DNA of 64,000 nucleotides, taken from JAEWWD01 sp964440115 (GTDB lineage Bacteria > Bacillota > Clostridia > Christensenellales > CAG-138). The notes beneath the pieces were generated by a model. That model worked only from the letters and a program-made list of their open reading frames with translations, made no database searches and was not told the DNA's origin. The stretch is taken from the NCBI GenBank assembly GCA_964440115.1, contig CAYTPV010000006.1:1-64000 (forward strand), written 5' to 3'. Below, in pieces: positions 28,695 to 37,459 of this stretch; the first letter of the stretch is position 1; each line of letters starts with the position of its first letter. Position numbers and translations under genes: made by a program.

Positions 28695-29369
28695 TTACTT
28701 CCGTCCGCCGCGGACGATGTTCAGCACGGCATCCACGCTCTGCTCAATGCTCAAATCTGTCGTATCCAGCAGAACAGCGTCGTCAGCCTGCCGCAGAGGA
28801 GCGCATGCGCGCGTGGAATCCGTATGATCGCGTGCGAGTATGGTTTGCTCCATTTCTTCTATTGTTGGTAAAGTTTCGCCCTTTTGCCGCATCTCATCAA
28901 GTCGTCTCATTGCGCGTACGCGGGCGGATGCGGTGACGAAGAATTTGTATTTCGCGCTGGGCATGACGACGGTGCCAATATCGCGTCCGTCCATCACAAC
29001 GGAATTCTCTGAGGCAAACTGCTGCTGCAATTCAACCAGCTTTGTTCTAACCGGCGGATGTACGCCGATATCGGACGCGCCTTTGCTCATGATGGGGGTG
29101 CGAAGCCTATCCGTCACATCTTCACCGTTTACCAGCATGTGCTGTACGCCGCCAATATGCACGGCGCGGACATCCGCCTGCGGCAGGAGGGAAGCGACAG
29201 CCTGTGCGTCCCGCGGATCAGCTCCGCTTTCTATTGTATACAACGCCAGTGTACGGTACATTGCGCCCGTATCCAGATAGGGAATACGCAGTTCCCTTGA
29301 AACTGCTTTCGCGATGGTGCTTTTTCCCGCGCCGGCCGGTCCGTCTATGGCAATATGTATGAGTTCCAT
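28695..29369 (-). CDS. cmk: Cytidylate kinase
   Basis: A 224-residue nucleoside monophosphate kinase. The P-loop is IAIDGPAGAGKSTIAKAV, followed by YLDTGAMYRTLALY, the NMP-binding insert, VVMDGRDIGTVV and the lid region RRLDEMRQKG. It phosphorylates CMP and dCMP. It forms a leftward run with the BaiN-like gene upstream and plsC downstream. Confidence 0.96.
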   Translation of the reverse strand: MELIHIAIDGPAGAGKSTIAKAVSRELRIPYLDTGAMYRTLALYTIESGADPRDAQAVASLLPQADVRAVHIGGVQHMLVNGEDVTDRLRTPIMSKGASDIGVHPPVRTKLVELQQQFASENSVVMDGRDIGTVVMPSAKYKFFVTASARVRAMRRLDEMRQKGETLPTIEEMEQTILARDHTDSTRACAPLRQADDAVLLDTTDLSIEQSVDAVLNIVRGGRK

Positions 29370-29393
29370 GTAATCCTCCGTAAAGCAGGAATA

Positions 29394-30614
29394 TTATGAT
29401 TTGCTTGCCAGCATGCCTGCAAGTGTGCCTGTTGACCAGGCAATCTGCAGGTTGTATCCGCCCGTCTGCGCGTCCACATCCAATATTTCTCCCGCAAAAT
29501 ACAGACCGCGTACCAGTTTTGATTCCAGTGTCGACGGATCAATCTCTTTGGTGGACACACCGCCTCGCGTAATAATCGCTTCTTCAAGCGGGCGCGTGCC
29601 GGTCACCTTCAGAGGCAAAGCCTTGAGCGTGCGGACGAGCGATTGCCGCCCCGCGCGCGTCAGTTCACTGGCACTGCTCTCGGCGTTTACGCCTGCAACT
29701 TCCAGTACGATGGGCAGCAGGCTGTGCGGCAGCAAACCCGATAACGCATTGCGCAGGTTTTTCTGTTTTCCGGCGTCCAAGTCGCGCAGCAACCGTCTTT
29801 CAAGCTGTTCCATCGATAATCCGGGCTTTAAGTCGATTTCCAGCCGGGCGTTCGCCGGTTCATCAAGCAATGCGCTTGCAGAAAGTACGAGGGGACCAGT
29901 CACACCAAAATGTGCGAACAGCATTTCTCCCAATTCCTCATATACCTGCTTATTGCCCGAAAACGCGCGGAGAGTAACGTTTTTCAGCGTCAGTCCGGTC
30001 AGTTCGTTTGGCCATTTCTCAGCTGTAGTCAACGGAATGAGGGAAGGCTTGGGTGAAATCAATGTATGTCCAAGATCTTTTGCAAAGCGGTATCCATCGC
30101 CCGTTGAGCCTGTAGCGGGATAACTGACGCCGCCGGTACAAAGCACCACGGCGTCTGCGCTGAGCTCCTGATTAGGGAGAGATACGCCGGATACGCGGCC
30201 ATCAGCTGTTATTATGCGTTGCACCCGCGTGTTCAGGCGGGTTTCCACCCCACAGCGCTGAAGCCTCATTTGAAGTGCTTTGAGCACATCGCTGGATTTA
30301 TCAGATTCAGGGAATACGCGGCCGCCGCGTTCCACCTTCACAGCAACGCCGAGCGACTCCATGAGCGCCTGCACATCTGCAGAATTAAACGCGTTCCACG
30401 CGCTGTAAAGAAATCTCGGGTTGCGTACTACATTTGCAAAAAAAGCTTCTCTGCCGCCGGCATTGGTAATATTGCACCGGCCTTTACCGGTGATATAGAG
30501 TTTTTTTCCCAGTTTTTCGTTCTGCTCCAGCAACGTCACCCTATGACCGTTCAACGCCGCTGTTGCAGCTGCTTGCATGCCCGCCGGGCCTCCGCCAATC
30601 ACGATTACATTCAT
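29394..30614 (-). CDS. BaiN/HI0933-family FAD-dependent oxidoreductase
   Basis: A 406-residue flavoprotein of the HI0933/YhiN family. The FAD dinucleotide motif is VIVIGGGPAGMQAAATAALNG, followed by KLGKKLYITGKGRCNITN, VLCTGGVSYPATGSTGDG and the C-terminal TRGGVSTKEIDPSTLESK and GLYFAGEILDVDAQTGGYN. BaiN in bile-acid-converting clostridia belongs here, but most members have no proven substrate. Start set at MNVIVIGG, seven bases after AAGGA; an ATG two codons earlier is less well spaced. Confidence 0.9.
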   Translation of the reverse strand: MNVIVIGGGPAGMQAAATAALNGHRVTLLEQNEKLGKKLYITGKGRCNITNAGGREAFFANVVRNPRFLYSAWNAFNSADVQALMESLGVAVKVERGGRVFPESDKSSDVLKALQMRLQRCGVETRLNTRVQRIITADGRVSGVSLPNQELSADAVVLCTGGVSYPATGSTGDGYRFAKDLGHTLISPKPSLIPLTTAEKWPNELTGLTLKNVTLRAFSGNKQVYEELGEMLFAHFGVTGPLVLSASALLDEPANARLEIDLKPGLSMEQLERRLLRDLDAGKQKNLRNALSGLLPHSLLPIVLEVAGVNAESSASELTRAGRQSLVRTLKALPLKVTGTRPLEEAIITRGGVSTKEIDPSTLESKLVRGLYFAGEILDVDAQTGGYNLQIAWSTGTLAGMLASKS

Positions 30615-30625
30615 TCTCATTTCCT

Positions 30626-31231
30626 TTAGCTCAGGTGCGAGGTATCATTGAGCACTGTCAATATGGAATTGTTTTTTCCCAGCCTGAGCTCCGTATATGC
30701 GGCGTTGTCCAGACGCAGGCTATGGATGCGCTGCGGCGCAAGGCCGATCAACTGCGCAATCATCAACCGGAGCGGAACGGAATGCCCAACGACGAGCACC
30801 GTCTGCGCTTCCTGATGCGCGTTCTGGATTTCTGTTAAGAACCCCATGCATCTGGAAATTACTTCGCTCAAAGGTTCCGCCTGCGGCGGCGTATAAGCGA
30901 GGGGATCGGTTTCCCACTGTTTGATTTCATCGGGGTACTTTTCCAGCAGCGACGAGAAAGGTTCTCCTTCCCAAATGCCGAAGTTTCGTTCTATGAGCAG
31001 GGCGTGTTCCTTAACGGCAAGTTTATGCGGTGCGGCGATAGCGGCGGCAGTCTCCTTTGCCCGCTGAAGAGGGCTCGCGTATATCGCGTCAATACTGTTC
31101 TGTGAAAGCCTGCGTCCAAGGCGTTCCGACTGCAGCCGACCCGTTTCGTCCAGCTCAATGTCGGTAAGTCCCTGCGTGCGAAGCTGTGAGTTCCAGACGG
31201 TTTGTCCGTGCCTTATCAATAGAAGCTTCAT
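30626..31231 (-). CDS. Histidine phosphatase family protein
   Basis: A 201-residue protein with the RHG motif LLIRHGQTVWN at the N-terminus, IYASPLQRAKETAAAIA, the acidic ERNFGIWEGEPF and the second histidine in VLVVGHSVPLRLMI. This is the phosphoglycerate-mutase-like phosphatase group (GpmB/CobC). Substrate not predictable. It sits in the surE to ispH leftward gene string. Confidence 0.9.
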   Translation of the reverse strand: MKLLLIRHGQTVWNSQLRTQGLTDIELDETGRLQSERLGRRLSQNSIDAIYASPLQRAKETAAAIAAPHKLAVKEHALLIERNFGIWEGEPFSSLLEKYPDEIKQWETDPLAYTPPQAEPLSEVISRCMGFLTEIQNAHQEAQTVLVVGHSVPLRLMIAQLIGLAPQRIHSLRLDNAAYTELRLGKNNSILTVLNDTSHLS

Positions 31232-31240
31232 GCACGCCTC

Positions 31241-32110
31241 TTATTGATTGTAGCGGGGCTTTGTAACATAAACATGATGGCTGCCCCAGATCTGCTCGAG
31301 CTTATCAAAATGCTCCATGAGCTGATCCTTGCGTACGAGACCGGCCGCTACGATGATGGCGTTGATCAATGAAAGCGGCGCGACAAGAGAATCCGCAAAA
31401 GAAGCCATATCACTGCGCGCGGTAAGCGCGAAATCCGCGTACGGCGTCAGCGGGGAAGCCATGCTGTCCGTGATTGCGATTGTATTGGAACCGCGCTCCT
31501 TTGCAAACTGCAGCGCATCGACCGTACGCGTGGAATATCGCGGAAAACTGATGGCGATGCATACATCTTTCTCGCATATGCGGGACATCTGTTCACAGGC
31601 GTCGCTCAAAGCGCCGTTTACGGTAACTACGCCGGGGAATATGAAATTTAAATAGTAGGTCAGGAACTGTGCGATGGGGAAGGCACTGCGCATGCCGACC
31701 ACATAAATACGGTCCGCGTTAAGCAGCGCGTTCATCGCGCCCTGAAACGCCGTGTTGTCCACGGTGTCTATGGTAGCGCGAATATTCTGCATATCCGCCT
31801 TGAGTACAGTTTTGAGCACATCGGCCTGATCGATATCCGATGTAAGCTGTATACGCTGCATGGCGGTCAGCTTTGTGCGGATCATTTCCTGAAGCGCGCG
31901 CTGCAGCGCGGGGTATCCGTCGTATCCCATCGTATAGGCAAATCTTACAACGGTGCTCTCGCTGACACCCACCATGCGGCCCATGCGCGACGCCGTAATA
32001 AATGCTGCACGATCATAATTTTCCATTATATATGACGCGATCTGCTTCTGTCCCTTGCTCAGCATAGGGAACTGGTTTTGCAGCCGCAGCAACAGGTCAT
32101 TCTGTTCCAT
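31241..32110 (-). CDS. MurR/RpiR-family transcriptional regulator
   Basis: A 289-residue protein. The N-terminal RpiR helix-turn-helix contains ASRMGRMVGVSESTVVRFAYTMG, and the SIS sugar-phosphate-binding domain (about residues 110-250) contains DRIYVVGMRSAFPIA and CIAISFPRYSTRTVDAL. Such proteins sense phosphosugars or wall-derived amino sugars. It lies between surE and a histidine phosphatase, so its target genes are not obvious from position. Confidence 0.92.
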   Translation of the reverse strand: MEQNDLLLRLQNQFPMLSKGQKQIASYIMENYDRAAFITASRMGRMVGVSESTVVRFAYTMGYDGYPALQRALQEMIRTKLTAMQRIQLTSDIDQADVLKTVLKADMQNIRATIDTVDNTAFQGAMNALLNADRIYVVGMRSAFPIAQFLTYYLNFIFPGVVTVNGALSDACEQMSRICEKDVCIAISFPRYSTRTVDALQFAKERGSNTIAITDSMASPLTPYADFALTARSDMASFADSLVAPLSLINAIIVAAGLVRKDQLMEHFDKLEQIWGSHHVYVTKPRYNQ

Positions 32111-32124
32111 GGTTACAGCTCCTT

Positions 32125-32928
32125 TCAGATATTTTCAGAAATCTTCTTATTCAGACCCAGCACGGAAATATCAAAATCAGATACGTCCATGCCCTTCATA
32201 TAGGAATAACACGCAATATCGAAATGGATGGGAGTAAGTGTTACATACCCGTCGCGTACCCAACGTTCATCTGTATCCTCATCCGGCTCGCATTCCGTTA
32301 TTTTCTCGATCGGTGCCCAGAAGAACCGCATGCCGTACGGATCTTTATATTCGACATGTGTATTCTTATATTGCTGCAATTTGAGCCCGCACAAACGCAT
32401 TCCGCGAATTTCCGATACAGGCAGTTCGGGCGCGTTCACGCTGAGTATCATGCCCTGCGGCAAAGGATGCCGCCGTATATACTCTACTGTCCAAAGCGCC
32501 GAGCGCGCGGCGGCAGAAAAATCGACCGGATTATCGGGGTAAGTACTGGCGGCAAACGATTGTTTGCCGAGAAACGCGCCTTCCATGGCAGCTCCCACGG
32601 TTCCTGAATACAGAACATCGGACCCGAGGTTGGCGCCGTGATTGATTCCGGTAACCACCATGTCGACCGGAAGACCTAAGCTGGTGCAGCCAATGCGTAC
32701 GCAGTCCGCCGGTGTCCCGTCTACAGCGAAAGCGGGTACGTCGGGCAGTTCCGGCAGAGTAACGTTTCTGACACGAACTGGATGTACGCTGGTCATGGAG
32801 TGGCTTGCGCCGCTTTTTTGAGATTCAGGCGCTACAATAGCGACGTTATGATATTCTTTGAGTTCTTGTGCCAAAGCACGGATTCCTGCGGCAAAGACCC
32901 CATCGTCGTTGCTCAGTAATAGGTTCAT
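32125..32928 (-). CDS. surE: 5'-nucleotidase SurE
   Basis: A 267-residue protein that starts MNLLLSNDDGVFAAGI, the SurE metal-site motif with the Asp pair. VVAPESQKSGASHSMT, VDGTPADCVRIG and VVTGINHGANLGSDVLYSGTVGAAMEG are further SurE signatures. It dephosphorylates nucleoside monophosphates in a metal-dependent way. The start is set by GGGAGG seven bases upstream; the open frame extends 45 codons further but that part has no SurE similarity. Confidence 0.95.
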   Translation of the reverse strand: MNLLLSNDDGVFAAGIRALAQELKEYHNVAIVAPESQKSGASHSMTSVHPVRVRNVTLPELPDVPAFAVDGTPADCVRIGCTSLGLPVDMVVTGINHGANLGSDVLYSGTVGAAMEGAFLGKQSFAASTYPDNPVDFSAAARSALWTVEYIRRHPLPQGMILSVNAPELPVSEIRGMRLCGLKLQQYKNTHVEYKDPYGMRFFWAPIEKITECEPDEDTDERWVRDGYVTLTPIHFDIACYSYMKGMDVSDFDISVLGLNKKISENI

Positions 32929-33127
32929 GTATCCTCCCATGTCATTCATGTAGTGACGATCAAAACCATTATAACAACCTTTCGACCACCTTTCAATAAA
33001 ATGATGAAATTCCTGCACGCCGTTCCTGCATATAGGAACGCTCAAAAGCCGGGCGATTGACATGATTATCAGCGCATGCTAGCATTTGAATAAACCATAT
33101 AGCTATCATTACGATGGGGGTGGGCAG

Positions 33128-33505
33128 ATGAAAACCACAGTTTTTGCACCTGATGCGCCTGCCGCACTGGGGCCATATAGTCATGCTGTGCTATGGAATG
33201 GTCTTGTTTTTACTTCCGGCCAAATTGGCGTTCACCCGGCTTCGGGTAAACTCGCGTCTACAGTTGGGGAACAAACCAGGCAGGCTCTGCATAATATTCG
33301 AGCAGTACTTGCGGCTGCAGGATGTACGCTTTCCGATGTAGTAAAAACTACAGTATTTGTGCAGGATTTAGGCGATTTTGCAACGATCAACGCGATATAC
33401 GGGGAGATATTTTCCGGCGAGTTTCCTGCTCGCTCCTGCACACAGGTTGCAAAGCTTCCAGCCGGCGCACTGGTCGAAATCGAAGCAATTGTGGTAAAAT
33501 CATAA
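33128..33505 (+). CDS. RidA-family enamine/imine deaminase
   Basis: A 125-residue protein. It starts at MKTTVFAPDAPAALGPYSHAV with a G-rich ribosome site before it. FTSGQIGVHPASGKL and the C-terminal FPARSCTQVAKLPAGALVEIEAIV include the arginine that binds the carboxylate in RidA. It clears reactive enamines made by PLP enzymes. It stands alone, divergent from surE. Confidence 0.93.
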   Translation: MKTTVFAPDAPAALGPYSHAVLWNGLVFTSGQIGVHPASGKLASTVGEQTRQALHNIRAVLAAAGCTLSDVVKTTVFVQDLGDFATINAIYGEIFSGEFPARSCTQVAKLPAGALVEIEAIVVKS

Positions 33506-33603
33506 TGTAGAGGCAATTGCGATCAAACCATAATATAATAGTATATACGTATCATATGCAAGATAGCGCATGTGGCTCCAGGTATCGATAAATAGGGATG
33601 ACT

Positions 33604-33653
33604 GCGTGAATTCAAGAAATATTCACGCAAATCCCAACCTCAAATGATATAAT
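33604..33653 (+). promoter_or_regulatory. Inverted repeat and -10 box upstream of the NlpC/P60 gene
   Basis: A perfect 8-bp inverted repeat, GCGTGAAT-N9-ATTCACGC (33604-33628), lies 19 bases upstream of TATAAT (33648-33653). No good -35 box is seen, and the repeat occupies that position. It is a candidate activator or repressor site for the wall hydrolase gene. Confidence 0.5.
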
Positions 33654-33710
33654 TGATATACTCTTACTATAAATCGCGCCAATACGGGGCGAATAAGGAA
33701 CGAATAACAC

Positions 33711-35519
33711 ATGAAACGTGAGACAACACGCCGGGCGGCAAGCGCGTTTTGGGCAAGACGGGGCTTGACTGGCAAAGCAGAGCGTATTACCAAAGGCCGT
33801 GTAGCGGGACGTACCCGAAGGGTACGTATGCGGGCGGTCGTAGCGCGTACGCGCAGCGTACTTGGCGCTTATGCTACACAGTTGAAAAGACGATCGCCGA
33901 GGGCGATCACTGCACTGTTTGTTGCGCTTATTCTAATCATTGGCGTACCGATTGGCATTGGGATGGCGATAAAGAACCACAAACCCGCGGAGGTGACAGC
34001 GCCCCAGACTACCCCAAACCCGGAACAGGTCGTAATGGATTTGGGCGGACAGACGCTAAGCTCCGGAACGCAGGGAGCAAGTGCGCAGGGAATGAGCGCC
34101 ATGTCACCGACGGTTACGGCTTCCCCTGCACCCACTCCGACACCGGAACCGCATCCTTCCAACACCATTCTAAAAGAAGGCATGACAGCGCCGGTAGTAT
34201 CGGAGATTCAAGCCCGCCTGATGGAATTGGGCTATATGGATCAGGATGAACCGACCGAATACTATGGACCTAACACCAAAGCATCTGTTAAACTTTTTCA
34301 ACGCAAGCATAATCTCACGATAGACGGCTGTATGGGCATGGATACCTACACGCTGTTAATGTCCGATCAGGCGACCAAATACTCTGTATCCATCGGCGTA
34401 GAAGGAACGGACGTCAAGGAACTCCAGCTTCGTTTAAGAGAACTCGGTTACCTTGATAAGGCTACGGAATACTTCGGCACGGAAACCGAAGCCGCCGTGA
34501 AGAAGTTCCAGGAACGCAACGGTTTAGACGCGGACGGCACGATCGGCGAAAAAACGCGTGAAATGCTCTACAGTGAGGAGGCTAAGGCCAACTTCTTTGA
34601 GCGCGGCGAGGTAAGCGAGAAACTCAAAACATACCAGAATAAACTCAAGAAGCTTGGATACCTGACCACCAATGTTGACGGCACATATGGCGCTGATACA
34701 CAGACGGCAGTCGGACGTTTTCAGGAACGCAACGGTTTGATTGCAGATGGGTACCTCGGCCCTCAGACAATTGAGCTTCTGATGTCCAGTGATGCACAGG
34801 CGAATGCCCTGATGATGGGCATGAAGGGCGCTGATGTAGAACACGTTCAGAAGCGGCTCAAAGAGCTGAATTATTTAAAAACCGTCGATGGGTACTTTGG
34901 TTCGGGAACTGAAAACGCCGTACGCGCATTTCAGGACCGCAACGGCCTGTCAATGGACGGCAAAGTCGGCAAGAATACCATGAGCGTACTTATGTCGTCC
35001 GGCGCGAAAAAGGCAAGCAGCTCAGGGAGTTCGGGCAGTTCCGGCAGTTCGGGAAGCTCCGGAAGTTCCGGCAGTTCCTCGGGCAGTTCAGGAAGCTCCG
35101 GCAGCAGCGGAAGTTCCGGCAGCAGCGGCGAAGTGATCAAGGGCGGCGCGAGTGTGGATACCTTCCTCCAAATCGCCAGATCCAAAATTGGCAGCAGGTA
35201 TGTCCGTGGAGGCAAAGGTCCCAGCACATTCGACTGTTCAGGCTTTGTATACTGGTGCCTGAATCAGGCGGGCGTATCGCAGAGCTACATGACATCCGCA
35301 TCGTGGCAGAAAACGACGAAGTACCAGCGTATTTCCAGCATGAACAGCCTGGAGGCGGGCGATGTCATCAGTTACCGTGGGCACGTAGGCATTTATCTGG
35401 GCGGCGGAAAAATGATCGACGCTTCGTCCAGCGCAGGACAGGTGCGCATCACGACCAGCGATATTCGTTCTTCCTCCTACTGGACCGGCCACTTTGTGTG
35501 CGCCTATCGCATCTTCTAG
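33711..35519 (+). CDS. Membrane-anchored NlpC/P60 peptidoglycan hydrolase with four PG-binding repeats
   Basis: A 602-residue protein. An Arg-rich cytoplasmic N-terminus of about 65 residues leads into one membrane span (ITALFVALILIIGVPIGIG, about 66-88). A Thr/Pro-rich stalk follows, then four peptidoglycan-binding-1 repeats of about 75 residues, each with YxGxxTxxAVxxFQxRNGL-like cores. A Ser/Gly linker of about 50 residues precedes the C-terminal NlpC/P60 domain. Its catalytic Cys is in STFDCSGFVYW and its His in YRGHVGIYLGGGK. It should cut peptide cross-links outside the cell. Confidence 0.92.
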   Translation: MKRETTRRAASAFWARRGLTGKAERITKGRVAGRTRRVRMRAVVARTRSVLGAYATQLKRRSPRAITALFVALILIIGVPIGIGMAIKNHKPAEVTAPQTTPNPEQVVMDLGGQTLSSGTQGASAQGMSAMSPTVTASPAPTPTPEPHPSNTILKEGMTAPVVSEIQARLMELGYMDQDEPTEYYGPNTKASVKLFQRKHNLTIDGCMGMDTYTLLMSDQATKYSVSIGVEGTDVKELQLRLRELGYLDKATEYFGTETEAAVKKFQERNGLDADGTIGEKTREMLYSEEAKANFFERGEVSEKLKTYQNKLKKLGYLTTNVDGTYGADTQTAVGRFQERNGLIADGYLGPQTIELLMSSDAQANALMMGMKGADVEHVQKRLKELNYLKTVDGYFGSGTENAVRAFQDRNGLSMDGKVGKNTMSVLMSSGAKKASSSGSSGSSGSSGSSGSSGSSSGSSGSSGSSGSSGSSGEVIKGGASVDTFLQIARSKIGSRYVRGGKGPSTFDCSGFVYWCLNQAGVSQSYMTSASWQKTTKYQRISSMNSLEAGDVISYRGHVGIYLGGGKMIDASSSAGQVRITTSDIRSSSYWTGHFVCAYRIF

Positions 35520-35695
35520 CAAAGAAGTGGGACAAACATAAATCGTTTTTCATGGGAGCCCGAAAGGGCTCCCATCTTTGCACGTTGACATAATGGCACC
35601 AAATCTGTCTATTTCTTTTCAAAGTGCATACAAGTGAACATGTTACAGGAAAACACCTTCATATACTGCTAAAAAAGACAATCGGAAGGTGCAAT

Positions 35696-36997
35696 ATGGC
35701 GACACGTCCTCCGATACTTCGAGCAGGGGATACAATAGGGATTGTCACGCTGGGCAGTCCACTGGAACCCGCGGTCATCGACTCGGGGATAATTACGCTG
35801 CGGCAAATGGGATTCAATGTTGTGGTTGGGGATTATGCGTATTCCTATATGGGATTTGTAGCGGCGACAGAGCAGCAAAGGGCTTCCGATCTCATGAAAA
35901 TGTTCCAAAATCCTGCTGTTCGAGCCATATTGCCTACGCGGGGCGGCGTGGGGGTAGCCGGTATATTGCCGTATCTGGATTATGAGTTCATTGCATTAAA
36001 CCCCAAGATTATCAGCGGATACAGCGATGTCACGGTACTGCTTAATGTGCTGACACAGTATTCCAACCTGATTACGTTTCACAGCCTAATGCTTATCGAT
36101 TTTAAACCGGATACTCCCGCGTACAATTTCAATCAATTTTTTGCCGCAGTCTCTACGAATATTGCCCCACGCCAAATACAAAACCCTCCCGGGATGAATC
36201 TCATAAGCAGAGTTCCCGGGAATGTAACCGCTCCTGTTGTTGGCGGCAATCTGACTTCATTTGTAGATACCCTAGGGACGCCATATGAAATTGATACAAG
36301 AATGCGCATCCTGTTTCTGGAGGATACGCATGAGCCAATTAATACCGTCTATCGATATATCAACAGTCTAAGACTGGCCGGCAAATTCGAGGATTGCGTA
36401 GGTATTTTGATGGGACAATGCAGCAATTGTCCTCCTGCCTATGGAAAAGATTATGAGAACCTGATTTCGGAAGTAATCATGCCTCTGGGCAAACCTCTTA
36501 TGACCAATCTGGCATCTGGTCACGGAGAATACAAGGCAACAGTGCCTATTGGCGCCATGATCAATATGAACACAATCAATAATACACTGACAATATTGGA
36601 GCCTACGGTCACAGCGCAGCCGCCGCAAGCACCGCAACAGCAGCAGCCGCCTTTTCAGCCGCAACAGACTCAGCCACAGACACGGCCACAGACGCAGTCA
36701 CAACAGCCTCAATCGCAGCAGCGCCAGCAGGCGCAACCGCCGCAAACCCAACCGCCGCAAACCCAACCACAGCAAACCCAGCCACAGACTCAGTTACAGC
36801 CGCATCAACAGGCGCAACCGCCGCAAACCCAACCGCAGCAAACCCAGCCACAGACTCAGTCACAGCCGCGTCAACAGGCGCAACCGCAGCAAACCCAACC
36901 GCAGCAAACCCAGCCACAGACTCAGTTACAGCCGCGTCAACAGGCGCGACCGCCGCAAACCCAACCGCAGCAGACTCAGCCTCAGTCACAAGGTTAA
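35696..36997 (+). CDS. S66-family LD-carboxypeptidase with Pro/Gln/Thr-rich tail
   Basis: A 433-residue protein starting at MATRPPILRAGDTIGIVT behind GGAAGGTG. Residues to about 300 form an S66 peptidase: GGVGVAGILPYLDY, ISGYSDVTVLLN with the candidate nucleophile Ser, FLEDTHEP with the Glu, and SGHGEYKATVPIGA with the His. S66 enzymes cleave LD-bonds in wall peptides or the MccC7 antibiotic. The last 125 residues are a repetitive Pro/Gln/Thr tail unusual for the family. No signal peptide is seen. It follows the NlpC/P60 gene. Confidence 0.88.
   Translation: MATRPPILRAGDTIGIVTLGSPLEPAVIDSGIITLRQMGFNVVVGDYAYSYMGFVAATEQQRASDLMKMFQNPAVRAILPTRGGVGVAGILPYLDYEFIALNPKIISGYSDVTVLLNVLTQYSNLITFHSLMLIDFKPDTPAYNFNQFFAAVSTNIAPRQIQNPPGMNLISRVPGNVTAPVVGGNLTSFVDTLGTPYEIDTRMRILFLEDTHEPINTVYRYINSLRLAGKFEDCVGILMGQCSNCPPAYGKDYENLISEVIMPLGKPLMTNLASGHGEYKATVPIGAMINMNTINNTLTILEPTVTAQPPQAPQQQQPPFQPQQTQPQTRPQTQSQQPQSQQRQQAQPPQTQPPQTQPQQTQPQTQLQPHQQAQPPQTQPQQTQPQTQSQPRQQAQPQQTQPQQTQPQTQLQPRQQARPPQTQPQQTQPQSQG
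36727..36994 (+). repeat. In-frame tandem repeat encoding the PQT-rich tail
   Basis: Copies of a 66-base unit encode about 22 residues beginning QQAQPPQTQPQQTQPQTQ. Two full copies, one longer degenerate copy and one partial copy are seen. The third base varies little, so the repeat is recent and may change length between strains. Confidence 0.75.
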
Positions 36998-37046
36998 GAT
37001 ATAGTTGAAGCAATAGTGGGCGTCATTTTAAAAATGCAATAACGAA

Positions 37047-37076
37047 AAAAGCCCTTCAGCATATGTGAAGGGCTTT
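37047..37076. terminator. Terminator between the S66 gene and comFB
   Basis: An 11-bp stem, AAAGCCCTTCA with TGAAGGGCTTT. On the minus strand it runs into six T residues, so it clearly ends the leftward comFB unit, and it may also serve the S66 gene. Confidence 0.75.
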
Positions 37077-37097
37077 GCCATGTCTTCGTGCAGAAAA

Positions 37098-37382
37098 CTA
37101 TTCTGCCATCTGATGCCGCGGATTGCTTTGAATAATGGATATCGCCCATATGATTTTGGCTGTGATATCCGCCTGAGCCTGCGGTTTCGTGGTATCAAAT
37201 CGGGTAAAAACATCGCCGCTGATGGTAGCAACATAACGGGGAGGAAGGTTATTCAAGGTAAGCGCCATGACATCCGCACGGCACGCATCACAGCAGCATA
37301 TTCCAGACTGCTGCATCAGACAATCCAGCTTATTGCTGACGAGATCCTCCATCAAATTATGCAGGACGATTTCCGGTGCCAT
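37098..37382 (-). CDS. ComFB-family late competence protein
   Basis: A 94-residue protein. CCCDACRADVMALTLNNLPPRYV carries the cysteine cluster and the ALxLNxLPPxYV stretch that define ComFB. Helices on both sides complete the small domain. ComFB is linked to competence in Bacillus and has been described as a cyclic-di-nucleotide-binding fold in other bacteria; its exact role here is unknown. No other competence genes are near. It has its own promoter and terminator. Confidence 0.85.
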   Translation of the reverse strand: MAPEIVLHNLMEDLVSNKLDCLMQQSGICCCDACRADVMALTLNNLPPRYVATISGDVFTRFDTTKPQAQADITAKIIWAISIIQSNPRHQMAE

Positions 37383-37415
37383 AGCGTATCATCCCCATTT
37401 CTTATGTTTGCGTGT

Positions 37416-37445
37416 ATTATAACACGAATATACAAATGAATCCAA
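37416..37445 (-). promoter_or_regulatory. Promoter of the comFB gene
   Basis: On the minus strand TTGGAT (37445-37440) and TATAAT (37421-37416) are spaced by 18 bases, about 35 bases upstream of the start codon. Confidence 0.5.
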
Positions 37446-37459
37446 AATATTTTGAAATA

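Noticed and set aside
35031..35130. Ser/Gly repeat as a CRISPR-like or mobile repeat
   Set aside because: The short repeats are in frame and encode the flexible linker of the NlpC/P60 protein; no spacers exist.
36609..37013. Leftward 134-residue Ala/Val-rich open frame with repeats
   Set aside because: It is the reverse strand of the Pro/Gln/Thr repeat in the S66 gene and has no ribosome site; the pattern follows from the repeat.
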